A stretch of DNA of 64,000 nt from UBA1161 sp002311745 (lineage in GTDB: Bacteria > Planctomycetota > Phycisphaerae > Tepidisphaerales > Tepidisphaeraceae): NCBI GenBank assembly GCA_050018415.1, contig JBEKAB010000014.1:28650-92649 (forward strand), in the 5' to 3' direction. The translations under genes were made by a program, and so were the position numbers. The notes below the pieces were generated by a model. It was not told where the DNA came from. It was given only the letters and a program-made list of their open reading frames with translations, and did not search any database. Below, piece after piece: positions 1 through 8,639 of the stretch; the stretch's first letter is position 1; every line of letters begins with the position of its first letter.

Positions 1-1534
1 TGGCTATTTCATTGACAACGAGTTGGATTGGGGCGACGGGTTTGCCGGGCCGGGGGCGTATTTTGATCATCTTTCCAGCGACGATCCGAACCGGGCCCAA
101 GTCGTCAAAGTCATCCGCACTCTGTGGCCAACGTTAATTGAATTCAACCAGGCCTGGGGCAGCGGGCTGGTGGATTGGAAGCAGTTGGACCGCTGGGCCG
201 CTCTGCCGCGCGAGCCGGAGGGGACGTACCGGAAGCTGGGGACCGCGTGGCTGTCACACCTGGCCGAGGATTACTTCCGCTTCACGACGAGCCTGATCCG
301 GCGATACGATCCGAACCACTTGATCCTGGGCGTGCGCTTCAAGGGGGATGCGCCGCAGGAAGTGGTGGCGGCGTCGCGCGATTACACCGATGCACAGTCG
401 CTGAATTATTACGTGGGCGATGCCAAGCTGGACGGCGATATGTTCCGCATGATGTATCAAAGCTCCGGCCAGCCGATCGTGATTAGCGAGTATTCGTTCC
501 ACTCGCTGGATGGCCGCAGCGGAAATGCCGACACCGTGGGCTTTGCGGCCCAGGTGCCGGATCAGCGGGCGCGGGCCCAGGGGTATCGGCTGATGACGAC
601 GCGGCTGGCGCGGGTGCCGTACATCGTGGGCGCGGATTGGTTCCAGTGGTGCGACGAGCCGCCGGGCGGCCGCGGCAGCGACGGTGAGGACGTCAACTTC
701 GGCGTCGTGAGCATCAACGACCAGACGTACGATCCGTTGGCGGATGCGATCCGCCAAACGGTGCCGACGCTTAACTCGCTTCATGGCGGCAGCGCCGTCG
801 ATCCGCAAGAGGACGTGTGGCGTGACAGCTACGCGATCAAGCCCGTCATCCAGGCGCCGTTCCTGACTCATCCGCCGGTGCTGGACGGCGACCTGAGCGA
901 CTGGCCGGCCAATGCCCGGGTGCAGGGCATGCGGCGGGATCAAACCGTCGGTCTGGAGCGGTACCAGGTCGGCACGCCCCAGGTTTATCTGGGATGGACG
1001 CACGAAGGGCTTTACCTGGGCATCGAGGTGTTCGACAGCCGCCTGGTGACGGCGCCGGCCACCGGGTGGTGGTGGACCCGCGATCACGTGGAATTTTGGA
1101 TCTCGACACGCCCGGTCAGTTCCGATCAGGCCAGTTACGACGTGAATTGCCACCAGTTCTTCCTGGTTCCGGTCAATTTCTCGGACAACAAGGGCGTGGG
1201 CGTCGTCGGGCAATGGCATCGCGACGGCGACGCCCTGAAGGACAACCTGATTCCCGATCCCGAGATTAAGCAGGCCGTGCGGATTTTCCCGGACCGCTAC
1301 GTGGCCGAGCTGTTCATCCCGGCCAAGGCCCTGCACGGTTTCGACCCGAGCCATCAGCCGGCGTTGGCGTTCAACCTGCACGTCCTCGATTTCCAGAACG
1401 CATGCGACTTCTTCTGGTCGGCGCCCAAGTCGATGCAGACTCAGCTTCGCCCCGGCACCTGGGGCACGCTGTACCTGAATCCTCCCCCCCACCTCCCCGC
1501 CGTGGCCCGCACGGCGGCCGCCCCGCTCAATTAA
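1..1534 (+). CDS. Glycoside hydrolase (clan GH-A, GH42/GH50-like) with C-terminal CBM9-like domain, 5' truncated
   Basis: The reading frame is open from base 2, so the gene begins before the window. The first visible residues contain the D-N-E motif (bases 14-22), which in GH42-like enzymes carries the acid/base glutamate. A second glutamate in the context VISEYSF (codon 488-490) is a good candidate nucleophile. The TIM-barrel part ends near base 830. The last ~210 residues start with a LDGDLSDWP motif and resemble the CBM9-like beta-sandwich often fused to planctomycete glycosidases. The role is probably hydrolysis of a galactoside or related polysaccharide; the exact substrate cannot be read from sequence. 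A TTG at 23 could be mistaken for a start, but it lies inside the catalytic domain just after the D-N-E motif. Family level is fairly sure, specificity is not. Confidence 0.8.
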   Translation, partial: GYFIDNELDWGDGFAGPGAYFDHLSSDDPNRAQVVKVIRTLWPTLIEFNQAWGSGLVDWKQLDRWAALPREPEGTYRKLGTAWLSHLAEDYFRFTTSLIRRYDPNHLILGVRFKGDAPQEVVAASRDYTDAQSLNYYVGDAKLDGDMFRMMYQSSGQPIVISEYSFHSLDGRSGNADTVGFAAQVPDQRARAQGYRLMTTRLARVPYIVGADWFQWCDEPPGGRGSDGEDVNFGVVSINDQTYDPLADAIRQTVPTLNSLHGGSAVDPQEDVWRDSYAIKPVIQAPFLTHPPVLDGDLSDWPANARVQGMRRDQTVGLERYQVGTPQVYLGWTHEGLYLGIEVFDSRLVTAPATGWWWTRDHVEFWISTRPVSSDQASYDVNCHQFFLVPVNFSDNKGVGVVGQWHRDGDALKDNLIPDPEIKQAVRIFPDRYVAELFIPAKALHGFDPSHQPALAFNLHVLDFQNACDFFWSAPKSMQTQLRPGTWGTLYLNPPPHLPAVARTAAAPLN

Positions 1535-1679
1535 CGATTTCCTTCGCCACGGCAGCGGCGAATAATGGGATGCCCTGGCCGCAGGCGGCAATAAATGGGC
1601 CAGCGAGCACGGCTACGGTGTGTCTACAGGAAACGGTAGGCATCGAGCGGGATGGGGAAGTTTCTGATGACCATACGGT

Positions 1680-3176
1680 TCACGGCGTGGGGATGTATTT
1701 GACGCGGTAGAGCGAGCCTTCTTTTTGCGCCAGATATTCCAGAACGCCGTCCGGGCTGAAGATCGGAGAACCGTCACCGATTTCGTCGTACTCCGCGCCC
1801 GCCTGGCCGTCCACTATCACCAACTGCTCAACGCCTCTCAGGGCCGCATACGCCACGTGCCTGCCATCAGGGCTGAAGATCGGGCTGCTCTTGAATATCC
1901 CGTCGTATTCCGCGCCCGCCTGGCCGTCCACCACCACCAACCATTTCCGGCCCTTCTTGGCTCCGTAGGCCACGCGTTTGCCGTCGGGGCTGAAGAGCAA
2001 GCTGTCTTTACCGATATCGTCGCATTCCGCGCCCGCCTGGCCGTCCACCACCACGAACGCCTTCGCGCCCTTCTTAGCTCCATACGCCACATGGTTGCCG
2101 TCGGGGCTAAAGATCAGATCACCGACTCCGTCGTACTCAACGCCCGCCTGTCCGTCGACCACCACCATCTGCTTCTTGCCCATCTGAGCCCAGTACGCCA
2201 CGCGTTTGCCGTCTGGGCTGAAGATCAGAGCGACGATTCCGTCATACTCCGCGCCTGCCTGGCCGTCCACCACCACGAATCTCTTTGCGCCCTTCCTGGC
2301 CGCATACGCTACGTGTTTGCCGTCGGGGCTGAAAATCGGGTGAGCAATTACGTCGTATCCCGCGCCCGCCTGTCCGTCCACCACCACCAACTGCTTTGCG
2401 CCGTTCTCGGCCTTATACGCCACGCGTTTGCCGGCGGGGCTGAAGATCAGGGAGGCAATTCCGTCGTACTCCGCGCCGGCCTGGCCGTCCACAACCACCA
2501 ATTGCTTCCTCCCCTTCCACGCCGCATACGCCACGTGTTTGCCGTCGGGGCTGAAGATTACGGAGTCTTTACCGATTCCGTCGTACTCCGCGCCCGCCTG
2601 CCCGTCCACCACCAACAACATCTTTCCGGCCTTGCACGCCGCATACGCCACATGTTTGCCGTCGGGGCTGAAGATCAGGGCGCCACCAACGATTGCGTCG
2701 TACGTCGCGCCCGGCTTGCCGTCCGCGACCACGAACCACTTCCCGCCCCTTGTAGCTCCATACGCCATTCGTTTCCCGTCGGGACTGAAGATCGGAGGTC
2801 CTTCACCGATTGCGTCGTACTCCGCGCCCGCCTGGCCGTCCACCACCACCAGCCACTTCGCGCCCTTCTGGGCTGCATAGGCCACGTGTTTGCCATCGGG
2901 GCTGAAGATCAAGGAGCCTTTGTTGATGTCGTCGTACTCCGCGTCCGCCTGGCCGTCCACGACGACGCATGGCCTCTCCCCCCTGTGTGTGATGTAAGCC
3001 AAATGGCGCCCGTCGGGACTGTAAACAGGAGAATGCACATCCGCATGGAACGGCCCCAGACGGGTTTCTTGAAATGTGTACCCGCTGATTTGCGGACCGG
3101 CCGTCTGCGCGCATCCCGTAACGATCAGGCAAAATATGGCCATTGCCCAAACGGCAATCCATTTCATGGCGTTCAT
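1680..3176 (-). CDS. Lipoprotein with eleven tandem beta-propeller-like (PD40/WD40-like) repeats
   Basis: I start the gene at the ATG at 3176, because AAGGAG lies 8 bases upstream and the resulting N-terminus is a lipoprotein signal with lipobox IVTGC (Cys about residue 22). A longer frame to 3299 lacks these features. The mature protein consists of eleven consecutive units of 35-39 residues. Each has the core FSPDGKHVAY, then a basic linker, then VVVDGQAGAEYD, and a broken twelfth unit closes the protein. FSPDG-x-VAY is typical of TolB/PD40-type propeller blades. The second half, VVVDGQ, is unusual, so two strands of each blade may be formed by a motif peculiar to this family. Probable location is the periplasm or cell surface, anchored by lipid. 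No function is known to me. Confidence 0.85.
   Translation of the reverse strand: MNAMKWIAVWAMAIFCLIVTGCAQTAGPQISGYTFQETRLGPFHADVHSPVYSPDGRHLAYITHRGERPCVVVDGQADAEYDDINKGSLIFSPDGKHVAYAAQKGAKWLVVVDGQAGAEYDAIGEGPPIFSPDGKRMAYGATRGGKWFVVADGKPGATYDAIVGGALIFSPDGKHVAYAACKAGKMLLVVDGQAGAEYDGIGKDSVIFSPDGKHVAYAAWKGRKQLVVVDGQAGAEYDGIASLIFSPAGKRVAYKAENGAKQLVVVDGQAGAGYDVIAHPIFSPDGKHVAYAARKGAKRFVVVDGQAGAEYDGIVALIFSPDGKRVAYWAQMGKKQMVVVDGQAGVEYDGVGDLIFSPDGNHVAYGAKKGAKAFVVVDGQAGAECDDIGKDSLLFSPDGKRVAYGAKKGRKWLVVVDGQAGAEYDGIFKSSPIFSPDGRHVAYAALRGVEQLVIVDGQAGAEYDEIGDGSPIFSPDGVLEYLAQKEGSLYRVKYIPTP
1761..3023 (-). repeat. Coding tandem repeat array, 11 units of about 105-117 bp
   Basis: Eleven in-frame repeats inside the lipoprotein gene. 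The DNA is conserved as well as the protein, especially around the VVVDGQAG segment and the FSPDGK segment. Unit lengths vary only in the linker after AEYD (residues such as IGKDS, IASL, IFKSS). Confidence 0.9.
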
Positions 3177-3336
3177 ACGCTGGCTCCTTGATATGGTTTC
3201 ACAAACTTCGTTGTCCACCCACCGCATGTGTCCCTCTGCCCCGCTGGATGATTTGCTGAAGGTATCGAGGCCGATTCTTTGCGGCAAGGCTTCGGACATA
3301 TCGAACGTGGCTGCGAGTCCGGCCGAAGACGCGCAG

Positions 3337-3365
3337 AAAAAAGCCCCGCATGTACATGCGGGGCT
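3337..3365 (-). terminator. Rho-independent terminator after the TolB-like gene
   Basis: Bases 3342-3365 form a perfect GC-rich palindrome. Read on the minus strand it is followed by a run of T (the A run at 3337-3342). It lies 31 bases after the stop of the gene at 3396-4190. Confidence 0.85.
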
Positions 3366-3395
3366 GCGTCTTGATCTCGCTACGAAAATTACGCT

Positions 3396-4190
3396 TTACC
3401 GATGCATCCCTCCGCCCGACCAGCCGCCACGCCCACCGCCCCCGCCGTGCCAGCCGCCGCCACCGTGGAATCCATCGTGGTGGAAAAATTCATGATGATG
3501 GTAGCCGCGGTTCGTGAAGATGAACCCGCCGTAGTAGTACGGATAGTACGGATACGCGTAGCCGTAATCGGGATAGTAATAATCGGGGGTGTAATACGGG
3601 GAGTACGGCGTCGTGTAAGTGTAGTCCGGAGCGGGCGGCGGAACCACCGGCGCCGCCGGCTCGGGCACGTACGGCTGGTTGGGCGTGCCGTAGGTGACCG
3701 TCGGCACCGACGTATTGAGCGGCTGCGGAAGCTGCTGGCGAAGCTGATCGCCCAGCGCATCCTCGATCTTGAACAGATCGCGCAGGGGTCCGGTGCCCTG
3801 CAACACCGCGACGACGCGGTTGGAAGGCACGTCGCCCAATTGTCCGGTGACGCGCACCTGGTCGGCCACGACTTGGTAGCTGCCGAAGATCACTATCGCG
3901 GCGCCGTTATCGCGACCGGCCTGCATGGCCGCGGCCGCGTCGGCAGCGCCCAGCGGCTTGCCGTAGGCCGCCGGCGCAAAGGTGCCCGACTTGGCCACCT
4001 GAGCCATCAAATCTTCCTGCAATGCGCCGCCAATCCACCCATAGGCGCCGCCTTCGCCAGCGTTTTGGAACACGGCGACCAGCACCTTCGGGGAAGCGGC
4101 CGGCTGCGGCGATGGCGTAATCGTCCAATCCGCCTGGGCCAACGACACCCCCACCACCAAGACCGCGATGAGCATGGCAACAGTTCGCAT
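3396..4190 (-). CDS. Secreted TolB_N/CsgG-like protein with Tyr-Pro and His-Gly-rich tail
   Basis: The ATG at 4190 is preceded by GGAGGTG and gives a signal peptide (MRTVAMLIAVLVVGVSLAQA), so I prefer it to the upstream start at 4214. Residues ~35-155 read VLVAVFQNAGEGGAYGWIGG followed by a segment with LMAQVAKSGTF and IVIFGSYQVVADQVRVTGQL. This is the pattern of the alpha/beta domain shared by the TolB N-terminus and CsgG/FlgO-like proteins, in which a volatile helper domain measures or binds partners in the periplasm. After residue ~180 the protein becomes low-complexity: first Pro/Tyr-rich (YTTPYSPYYTPDYYYPDYGY), then His- and Gly-rich up to the C-terminus (HHHEFFHHDGFHGGGG). The tail could bind metal or a polymer. 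The fold assignment is from pattern only. Confidence 0.75.
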   Translation of the reverse strand: MRTVAMLIAVLVVGVSLAQADWTITPSPQPAASPKVLVAVFQNAGEGGAYGWIGGALQEDLMAQVAKSGTFAPAAYGKPLGAADAAAAMQAGRDNGAAIVIFGSYQVVADQVRVTGQLGDVPSNRVVAVLQGTGPLRDLFKIEDALGDQLRQQLPQPLNTSVPTVTYGTPNQPYVPEPAAPVVPPPAPDYTYTTPYSPYYTPDYYYPDYGYAYPYYPYYYGGFIFTNRGYHHHEFFHHDGFHGGGGWHGGGGGRGGWSGGGMHR

Positions 4191-4277
4191 AAACACCTCC
4201 GTGTCCCCCGACAAATATTATAGACCCCTCACTTATGGACGCGTTAGGCAGGTGCAAAAACCGCAACAAAAGACGCT

Positions 4278-5039
4278 CTAAATGATATGTACAATGACGG
4301 GAAAATGGTCGCTGGCGTCGCGGGCCTGGGGGCCTTGTTCGATGCGGGCCTCGGCAAATCGGGTCTGGTCGATCCCATAAGCCAAGATGTAATCGATCCT
4401 TTGGCCGGGAAATTCCGTGGTAAAGCTGCCCATGCGGCCGGCCGCCTCCCCATGCACCGTCTGCAATACGTCCATGTATCCCGCCGACAGCAGCTTGGCG
4501 ATGCAACGCCGCGGAATCGTCCCCCCATTGGCGGCCATTTCCTGGCGCGTCTTGGGCTTGCACTGCTCGGGCACGATCTGCTGGATGGGCGAATTGGCGT
4601 TGAAATCCCCGGCCAGCAGGTGCGCAAGGCCCTGCGAGCGGTGCGCAGCGTAGATGTCCAGGATGGCGTCGATCTCGCGCATGCGGCGATCTTCCGCCTC
4701 CTCGGTTGCCCGCGGATGCAGATGCACCGCCGTCACCGTCCAAGGCTGGCCCGGGCCGTGCACGCTCGCCTCCAGCAGCAAGTCCGCAAATTCCTCGCGC
4801 AAGAGGCCGTAATTGATCGACTCGACGATCGGCCAGCGGCTGAGGATCGCCCCGCCGTGCTTGCGCCCCTCGCCGGCAAGGACCTCCATCTTCAGCCCGG
4901 CGGCGATCTGGTCCACGACCTGCCGATCATCGGCCTCCACAAGCACGACAACGTCCGGATGCTGCGCTTCGATGATTTGCAACAGGGCATCGGCCCGGCC
5001 GGCGCCGCCGTCGAGAATGTTGTAGCTCACCAGGCGCAT
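4278..5039 (-). CDS. Endonuclease/exonuclease/phosphatase (EEP) family hydrolase
   Basis: About 253 residues with the complete EEP active-site set: N in SYNILDGG (~7), E in VLVEAD (~35), H in VHLHP (~107), D and N in AGDFNAN (~145/147), D in RIDYIL (~216) and the D-H pair in SDHFPV (~244/245). These enzymes are Mg-dependent phosphodiesterases or nucleases; there is no signal peptide, so a cytoplasmic role is likely. A GTG at 5042 directly precedes the chosen ATG. The start overlaps the stop of the upstream MmcB-like gene (TGATG), which implies translational coupling. The substrate (DNA, phospholipid or phosphosugar) is not determined. Confidence 0.88.
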   Translation of the reverse strand: MRLVSYNILDGGAGRADALLQIIEAQHPDVVVLVEADDRQVVDQIAAGLKMEVLAGEGRKHGGAILSRWPIVESINYGLLREEFADLLLEASVHGPGQPWTVTAVHLHPRATEEAEDRRMREIDAILDIYAAHRSQGLAHLLAGDFNANSPIQQIVPEQCKPKTRQEMAANGGTIPRRCIAKLLSAGYMDVLQTVHGEAAGRMGSFTTEFPGQRIDYILAYGIDQTRFAEARIEQGPQARDASDHFPVIVHII

Positions 5040-5755
5040 CACCGGCTCGGCAACGACGGCGGCGGCCCAGAGAAGCCCGGCTCATCGCCCCGCGGCGCAA
5101 AAATCGCACGCGGACGGATCGAGCGGATTTTCTGCGCCAGCGTCACCTGTTGGGCAAACAGCTCGCGGTTGACCGAGGCGATGGCCCGGTCGTCGGCGCG
5201 GAAGATGTCGCCGGTGAGCGTGCGCGCGATCGCCGCTTCCACGTACGTCGTCTGCGCCGCCTCCTGCCACAGCGGCTTGACCACCAGGCTGACCCCGGCC
5301 TGGCCAAAACTCAAAAGCCCCCAGCGCGGCGGCAGATCCCTCTTCTGGATGATCCCCGCCGGCGCAAGCACGTAATGCAGATTGGCCAGCGGCCGCATGA
5401 TGCAGGCGTCGAACTTGCCCAACCCCACCGCCGCCGGCGGGCGCCGGCTTGCCCGCCCGTTTCGCCGGCAGCGTGCGCCTCGCTGCATCAGGCAAAATTC
5501 AAGCTGTCCGTCGTTGCTCAGATCGCGCAAAAAATCGGCCCGCGTCGCCTTGCACTCGATGAAACAGACCTGCGTCAATTGCCGCGGCACCGCCAGGTAA
5601 TTGTGATATGGCCGGAACTCGCCGGTGCCCACGGCGTCGATGATCCCCAGAGGCGCCAGCCGCACCTCCGCCGCGATGCACCGATACCCCATGCGAAACA
5701 GCCAGCGGCACGCCTCTTTCTTTAATCGTTTGTGCAAGTCGGTTTCGCCGGGCAT
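5039..5755 (-). CDS. MmcB-like putative PD-(D/E)XK nuclease
   Basis: I use the ATG at 5755 because AAAGGAG lies 6 bases upstream; the frame extends to 5839 without support. Residues ~5-75 read TDLHKRLKKEACRWLFRMGY, then an AEVRL...IIDAVG segment, then CFIECKATRADFLRDL. This E...D...ExK spacing is the PD-(D/E)XK core seen in MmcB-type DNA-repair proteins and related nucleases. The second half (residues ~110-238) covers the FDACIMRPLANLHYVLAP region and a tail with no motif that I recognise. Its stop overlaps the start of the EEP hydrolase gene, so the two are co-translated and probably work together. A role in DNA repair or defence is inference. Confidence 0.65.
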   Translation of the reverse strand: MPGETDLHKRLKKEACRWLFRMGYRCIAAEVRLAPLGIIDAVGTGEFRPYHNYLAVPRQLTQVCFIECKATRADFLRDLSNDGQLEFCLMQRGARCRRNGRASRRPPAAVGLGKFDACIMRPLANLHYVLAPAGIIQKRDLPPRWGLLSFGQAGVSLVVKPLWQEAAQTTYVEAAIARTLTGDIFRADDRAIASVNRELFAQQVTLAQKIRSIRPRAIFAPRGDEPGFSGPPPSLPSR

Positions 5756-5802
5756 GGCACTCCTTTGCCGGAAACCATAGTGTGGGCAACGCCCCGCCGA
5801 TT

Positions 5803-8100
5803 TCAAGCCTTCTTCGCGCTCTCGCACCACTGTTTCCACATGACGCGATAAGCGGCTTCCACTTCACGCGCCAAGCCGCTCCCGTCCAGCAGCGGCGATG
5901 CGGCCAGGCGTGACCGCAGCGCGGACCGCAACACGCTCAGTGCAGCCAGGTCCTTGGCCAGGTCCGCGGCAATCTGCACGTATTGCTCCGGCGTCTGGGC
6001 GATCAGTTGCTCCAACCCCACGTTCGATAAGAGACTCACCCCCACGCGAGAAGCGTGCGTCTTGCCCGCCAACGTCACGACCGGCACCCCCATCCACATC
6101 GCCTCGCAACTCGTCGTCGTGCCGTGATACGGATAGGTGTCCAGGGCGATGTCGATCTGGTGATACAGCTCCAGGTGGCCGGCCAGCGACGCAATGCGGC
6201 CGTGCAATTCCAGGCGGTCGGCCGCGATGCCGCGGGCCGCGAACCGCTCCAGCACCTGCTGACGCGCTGGGGCGCCGGCCAGGCCCTGGCTCTTGATCAT
6301 CAGCCGGCTATTGGGCACCGCCGACAACACCGCCGACCACATCGCCACCGTCGCATCGGACAGCTTGGAGATGCTGTTGAACGACCCGAAGGTGATCCGC
6401 CCGCCCGCCGCGGCGGGCACGGGCCCAACCTCCGGACCATCCGCCGGCGGAGCGTAGCACAAAAAGCACCGCGGCAAACGCACCAACTGCTCGCTGTGGA
6501 ATTGCTCGGTCGTTCCCGGCGGATCGGCATACGCGTCCGTGAAGCGGTAATCCATCGTGGCCAGCCCCGTCGTGTCCGGATAGCCGCAGTAGCTCACCTG
6601 GATCGGCGCGGGCTTGCGGGCAAAAACCAGGAGCCGATTGCCCGCGGTGTGCCCGGCCAGGTCCACCAGGATGTCGATCTGGTCTTGGATGATGATCTGT
6701 GCCAGTTGGGCATCGGCCACGCCGACGACCGGCTTCCAGTGGTGAGCGGCTTGCTGGAAGCGGGCGGTGGCCGCATCCGGCCGAGCCGCATCCGAATAGC
6801 AGAACACCTCCACCGCGGCCGGGGCATGGTTGGCCAGCAGGTTGAGTAAAAAGAACCCGACGGAATGCTGTCGGAAATCGGGCGAGACGTAGCCAATCTT
6901 GAGCCGCCGATCCGATCCCGCCGCGCCGGGATTGCTGTGCTGGGGGATCTCGTAGCTCAAGGGCGCCGCGTGGCGGCGGTACCACGCCAGGTGCTCCTGA
7001 AAAATCGTGGCCGGGTCGAACTCGGGAATCAAATGCAGCACGTAAAGCCGATTGCTGTGGGACACGTCCGCGGCGGGGCGCTGGGTGACGGCGCGGTCGT
7101 ACCAATACAGGGCCTGCTCGACCCGGCCGGTATCCTTCATGACGTTGCCCAGATTGTTCTGCGCCTCGACGTATTCCGGGCGCAGCTTCAGCGCCTGCTG
7201 ATAGGCCTCGATCGCCTCTTCCATATCGCCGTTGACTTCCAGGGTCTGCGCCAGGCTGTAATAGATTTCGGGCGTGCTGGGCTTCAGGACCAAGGCTTGG
7301 CGATAGAATTTGAGGGCTTCGGGGAACTCGCCGCGGTTGCGCAGCGCGGCGGCCAGACTCAAGCAGGCTTCCACGAGGTCCGGCCGAAGCGCCAGCGCCC
7401 GGCGATACGCGGCCACCGCCTCGTCCCAATCGCCTTTGCTCATCAGCGCGTTGCCAAGAAAGTAGTGGGGGTCGGCATAATTGGGACGGATGTTGATCGC
7501 CTGCCGAAACGACGCGATCGCATCCTCCAACTGGCCCAGATTTCGCAGCACGTGACCGAGGTTGAACGCGGACTCGGCGAAATTCGGCTGCAGCTTCAGC
7601 GCCTGCCGGTACGCCGCGGCGGATTCCTCCAAGCGACCCTTCATCTGCAGCAGCGTCCCCAGGTTGTTGTAGGCGTCGGGGTAATTGGGTCGCAGGTTCA
7701 GCGCCTGGCGATAGGCGTCGATCGCTTCGTCTGTTTGCCGCTTGGCGTGCAGGGCCGTGCCCAAATTGTAATACACTTCCGCAAAATCGGGCTTCAGCGC
7801 CAGCGCCGCCCGATACGCCTGGATCGACTCCTCGTGCCGACGCATCGTCGACAACACCACGCCCCGATTGCAGTGGAAATCGGCCCGCTTGGGATCGATG
7901 GCGATGGCGCGCTCGATCATCTCCAGCCCCGATTCGGGCCGCCCCGCCTGAAACAGCATGTACCCCAGGAAATGCAGGGCCTCGGCATTGCGCGGCTGGA
8001 TCGCCAGCACCCGCCGATAGAGCGTCTCGGCGTCGCGAAGCTGCCCCCCTTGGTGATGCTTGCGGGCCAACTGCATCAGCGCGGCAACATTTTCCGCCAT
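5803..8100 (-). CDS. TPR-SPINDLY glycosyltransferase (GT41, O-GlcNAc transferase-like)
   Basis: A 765-residue protein with ten N-terminal TPR units (residues ~5-345, repeating NLG...G...EAI..YR.AL.L.P), then a GT41 catalytic region (~395-760). Key motifs are RLKIGYVSPDFRQH (the histidine corresponds to the conserved OGT active-site His), DILVDLAGHTAGNR, PIQVSYCGYPDTTG, ITFGSFNSISKL (the lysine matches the UDP-binding Lys) and the YPYHGTTTSCEAMWMGVPVV loop. GT41 enzymes transfer a sugar from a nucleotide sugar to Ser/Thr; the bacterial acceptors are largely unknown. ATG at 8100 with GGAGG 8 bases upstream; a TTG directly before it is possible. It is separated by ~33 kb from the other family members and lies on the opposite strand. 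Confidence 0.9.
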   Translation of the reverse strand: MAENVAALMQLARKHHQGGQLRDAETLYRRVLAIQPRNAEALHFLGYMLFQAGRPESGLEMIERAIAIDPKRADFHCNRGVVLSTMRRHEESIQAYRAALALKPDFAEVYYNLGTALHAKRQTDEAIDAYRQALNLRPNYPDAYNNLGTLLQMKGRLEESAAAYRQALKLQPNFAESAFNLGHVLRNLGQLEDAIASFRQAINIRPNYADPHYFLGNALMSKGDWDEAVAAYRRALALRPDLVEACLSLAAALRNRGEFPEALKFYRQALVLKPSTPEIYYSLAQTLEVNGDMEEAIEAYQQALKLRPEYVEAQNNLGNVMKDTGRVEQALYWYDRAVTQRPAADVSHSNRLYVLHLIPEFDPATIFQEHLAWYRRHAAPLSYEIPQHSNPGAAGSDRRLKIGYVSPDFRQHSVGFFLLNLLANHAPAAVEVFCYSDAARPDAATARFQQAAHHWKPVVGVADAQLAQIIIQDQIDILVDLAGHTAGNRLLVFARKPAPIQVSYCGYPDTTGLATMDYRFTDAYADPPGTTEQFHSEQLVRLPRCFLCYAPPADGPEVGPVPAAAGGRITFGSFNSISKLSDATVAMWSAVLSAVPNSRLMIKSQGLAGAPARQQVLERFAARGIAADRLELHGRIASLAGHLELYHQIDIALDTYPYHGTTTSCEAMWMGVPVVTLAGKTHASRVGVSLLSNVGLEQLIAQTPEQYVQIAADLAKDLAALSVLRSALRSRLAASPLLDGSGLAREVEAAYRVMWKQWCESAKKA

Positions 8101-8264
8101 CAACGATTCCTCCAGGCCGTATCCTGGCCGTGAATCGGATTATCGCTGCAGGCGGCAAGAACGCTATAGCCGCCCTATCCGGCGATGTCTTGCCGGGCGA
8201 TTCGACACTCACAAGTTAAGCCGCACCCCCTTGGCGCCGACCTGCCCGGTGGAGAAGCGCCGGT

Positions 8265-8627
8265 ATGCTCGAGGCATTGGACATCGCGGCCAGCGGCATG
8301 CTCGCGGCGCAGGCCGTCATCAACACCGCGGCCAATAACATCGCCAACGCCAACACCCCCGGCTACAAAGCCCAACGCGTCAATCTCTTCGACATCATGA
8401 CCGGTGGCGTCGCCGTCGATGGCATTTCTCAAAGCACCGCCCCGCCCAATTCCAGCGGCTCCAACGTCGACCTGGCCGCCGAGCAAGCCAAGCTGGACAA
8501 GGCCGCAGTCCTCTACAACGCCAACGCTATGGTCGTGAAAATGACCGACCAGATGTACGGCCGGTTGCTGGACATCATGGACGATCCGAACCGCCAGCCG
8601 GACAACAACGCCGACGGCGGGCAGTAG
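8265..8627 (+). CDS. Isolated flagellar rod-like protein (FlgC/FlgB type)
   Basis: 120 residues. The N-terminus MLEALDIAASGMLAAQ...NTAANNIANANTPGYKAQ is the classic flagellar basal-body rod signature. The C-terminus (NVDLAAEQAKLDKAAVLYNANAMVVKMTD) matches the conserved Flg_bbr_C helix. The length fits the short rod proteins FlgB/FlgC (about 130-140 residues). It would assemble in the periplasmic rod of the flagellum. No other flagellar gene is visible in 64 kb, which is odd because rod genes normally sit in large operons. GGAG lies about 10 bases before the ATG. Confidence 0.8.
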   Translation: MLEALDIAASGMLAAQAVINTAANNIANANTPGYKAQRVNLFDIMTGGVAVDGISQSTAPPNSSGSNVDLAAEQAKLDKAAVLYNANAMVVKMTDQMYGRLLDIMDDPNRQPDNNADGGQ

Positions 8628-8639
8628 CTCGGCTAATTC

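Noticed and set aside
254..1591. A 445-codon minus-strand frame opposite the glycoside hydrolase
   Set aside because: Antisense shadow; Arg/His-rich composition and no recognisable domain.
1761..3023. A possible CRISPR or minisatellite array from the ~115-bp repeats
   Set aside because: The repeats are in frame and encode a regular protein repeat with coding-type variation.
1725..3191. A 488-codon plus-strand frame opposite the repeat lipoprotein
   Set aside because: Its repeats (RARLAVHHH) are only the mirror of the coding repeats on the minus strand; the minus frame has a signal peptide and ribosome binding site.
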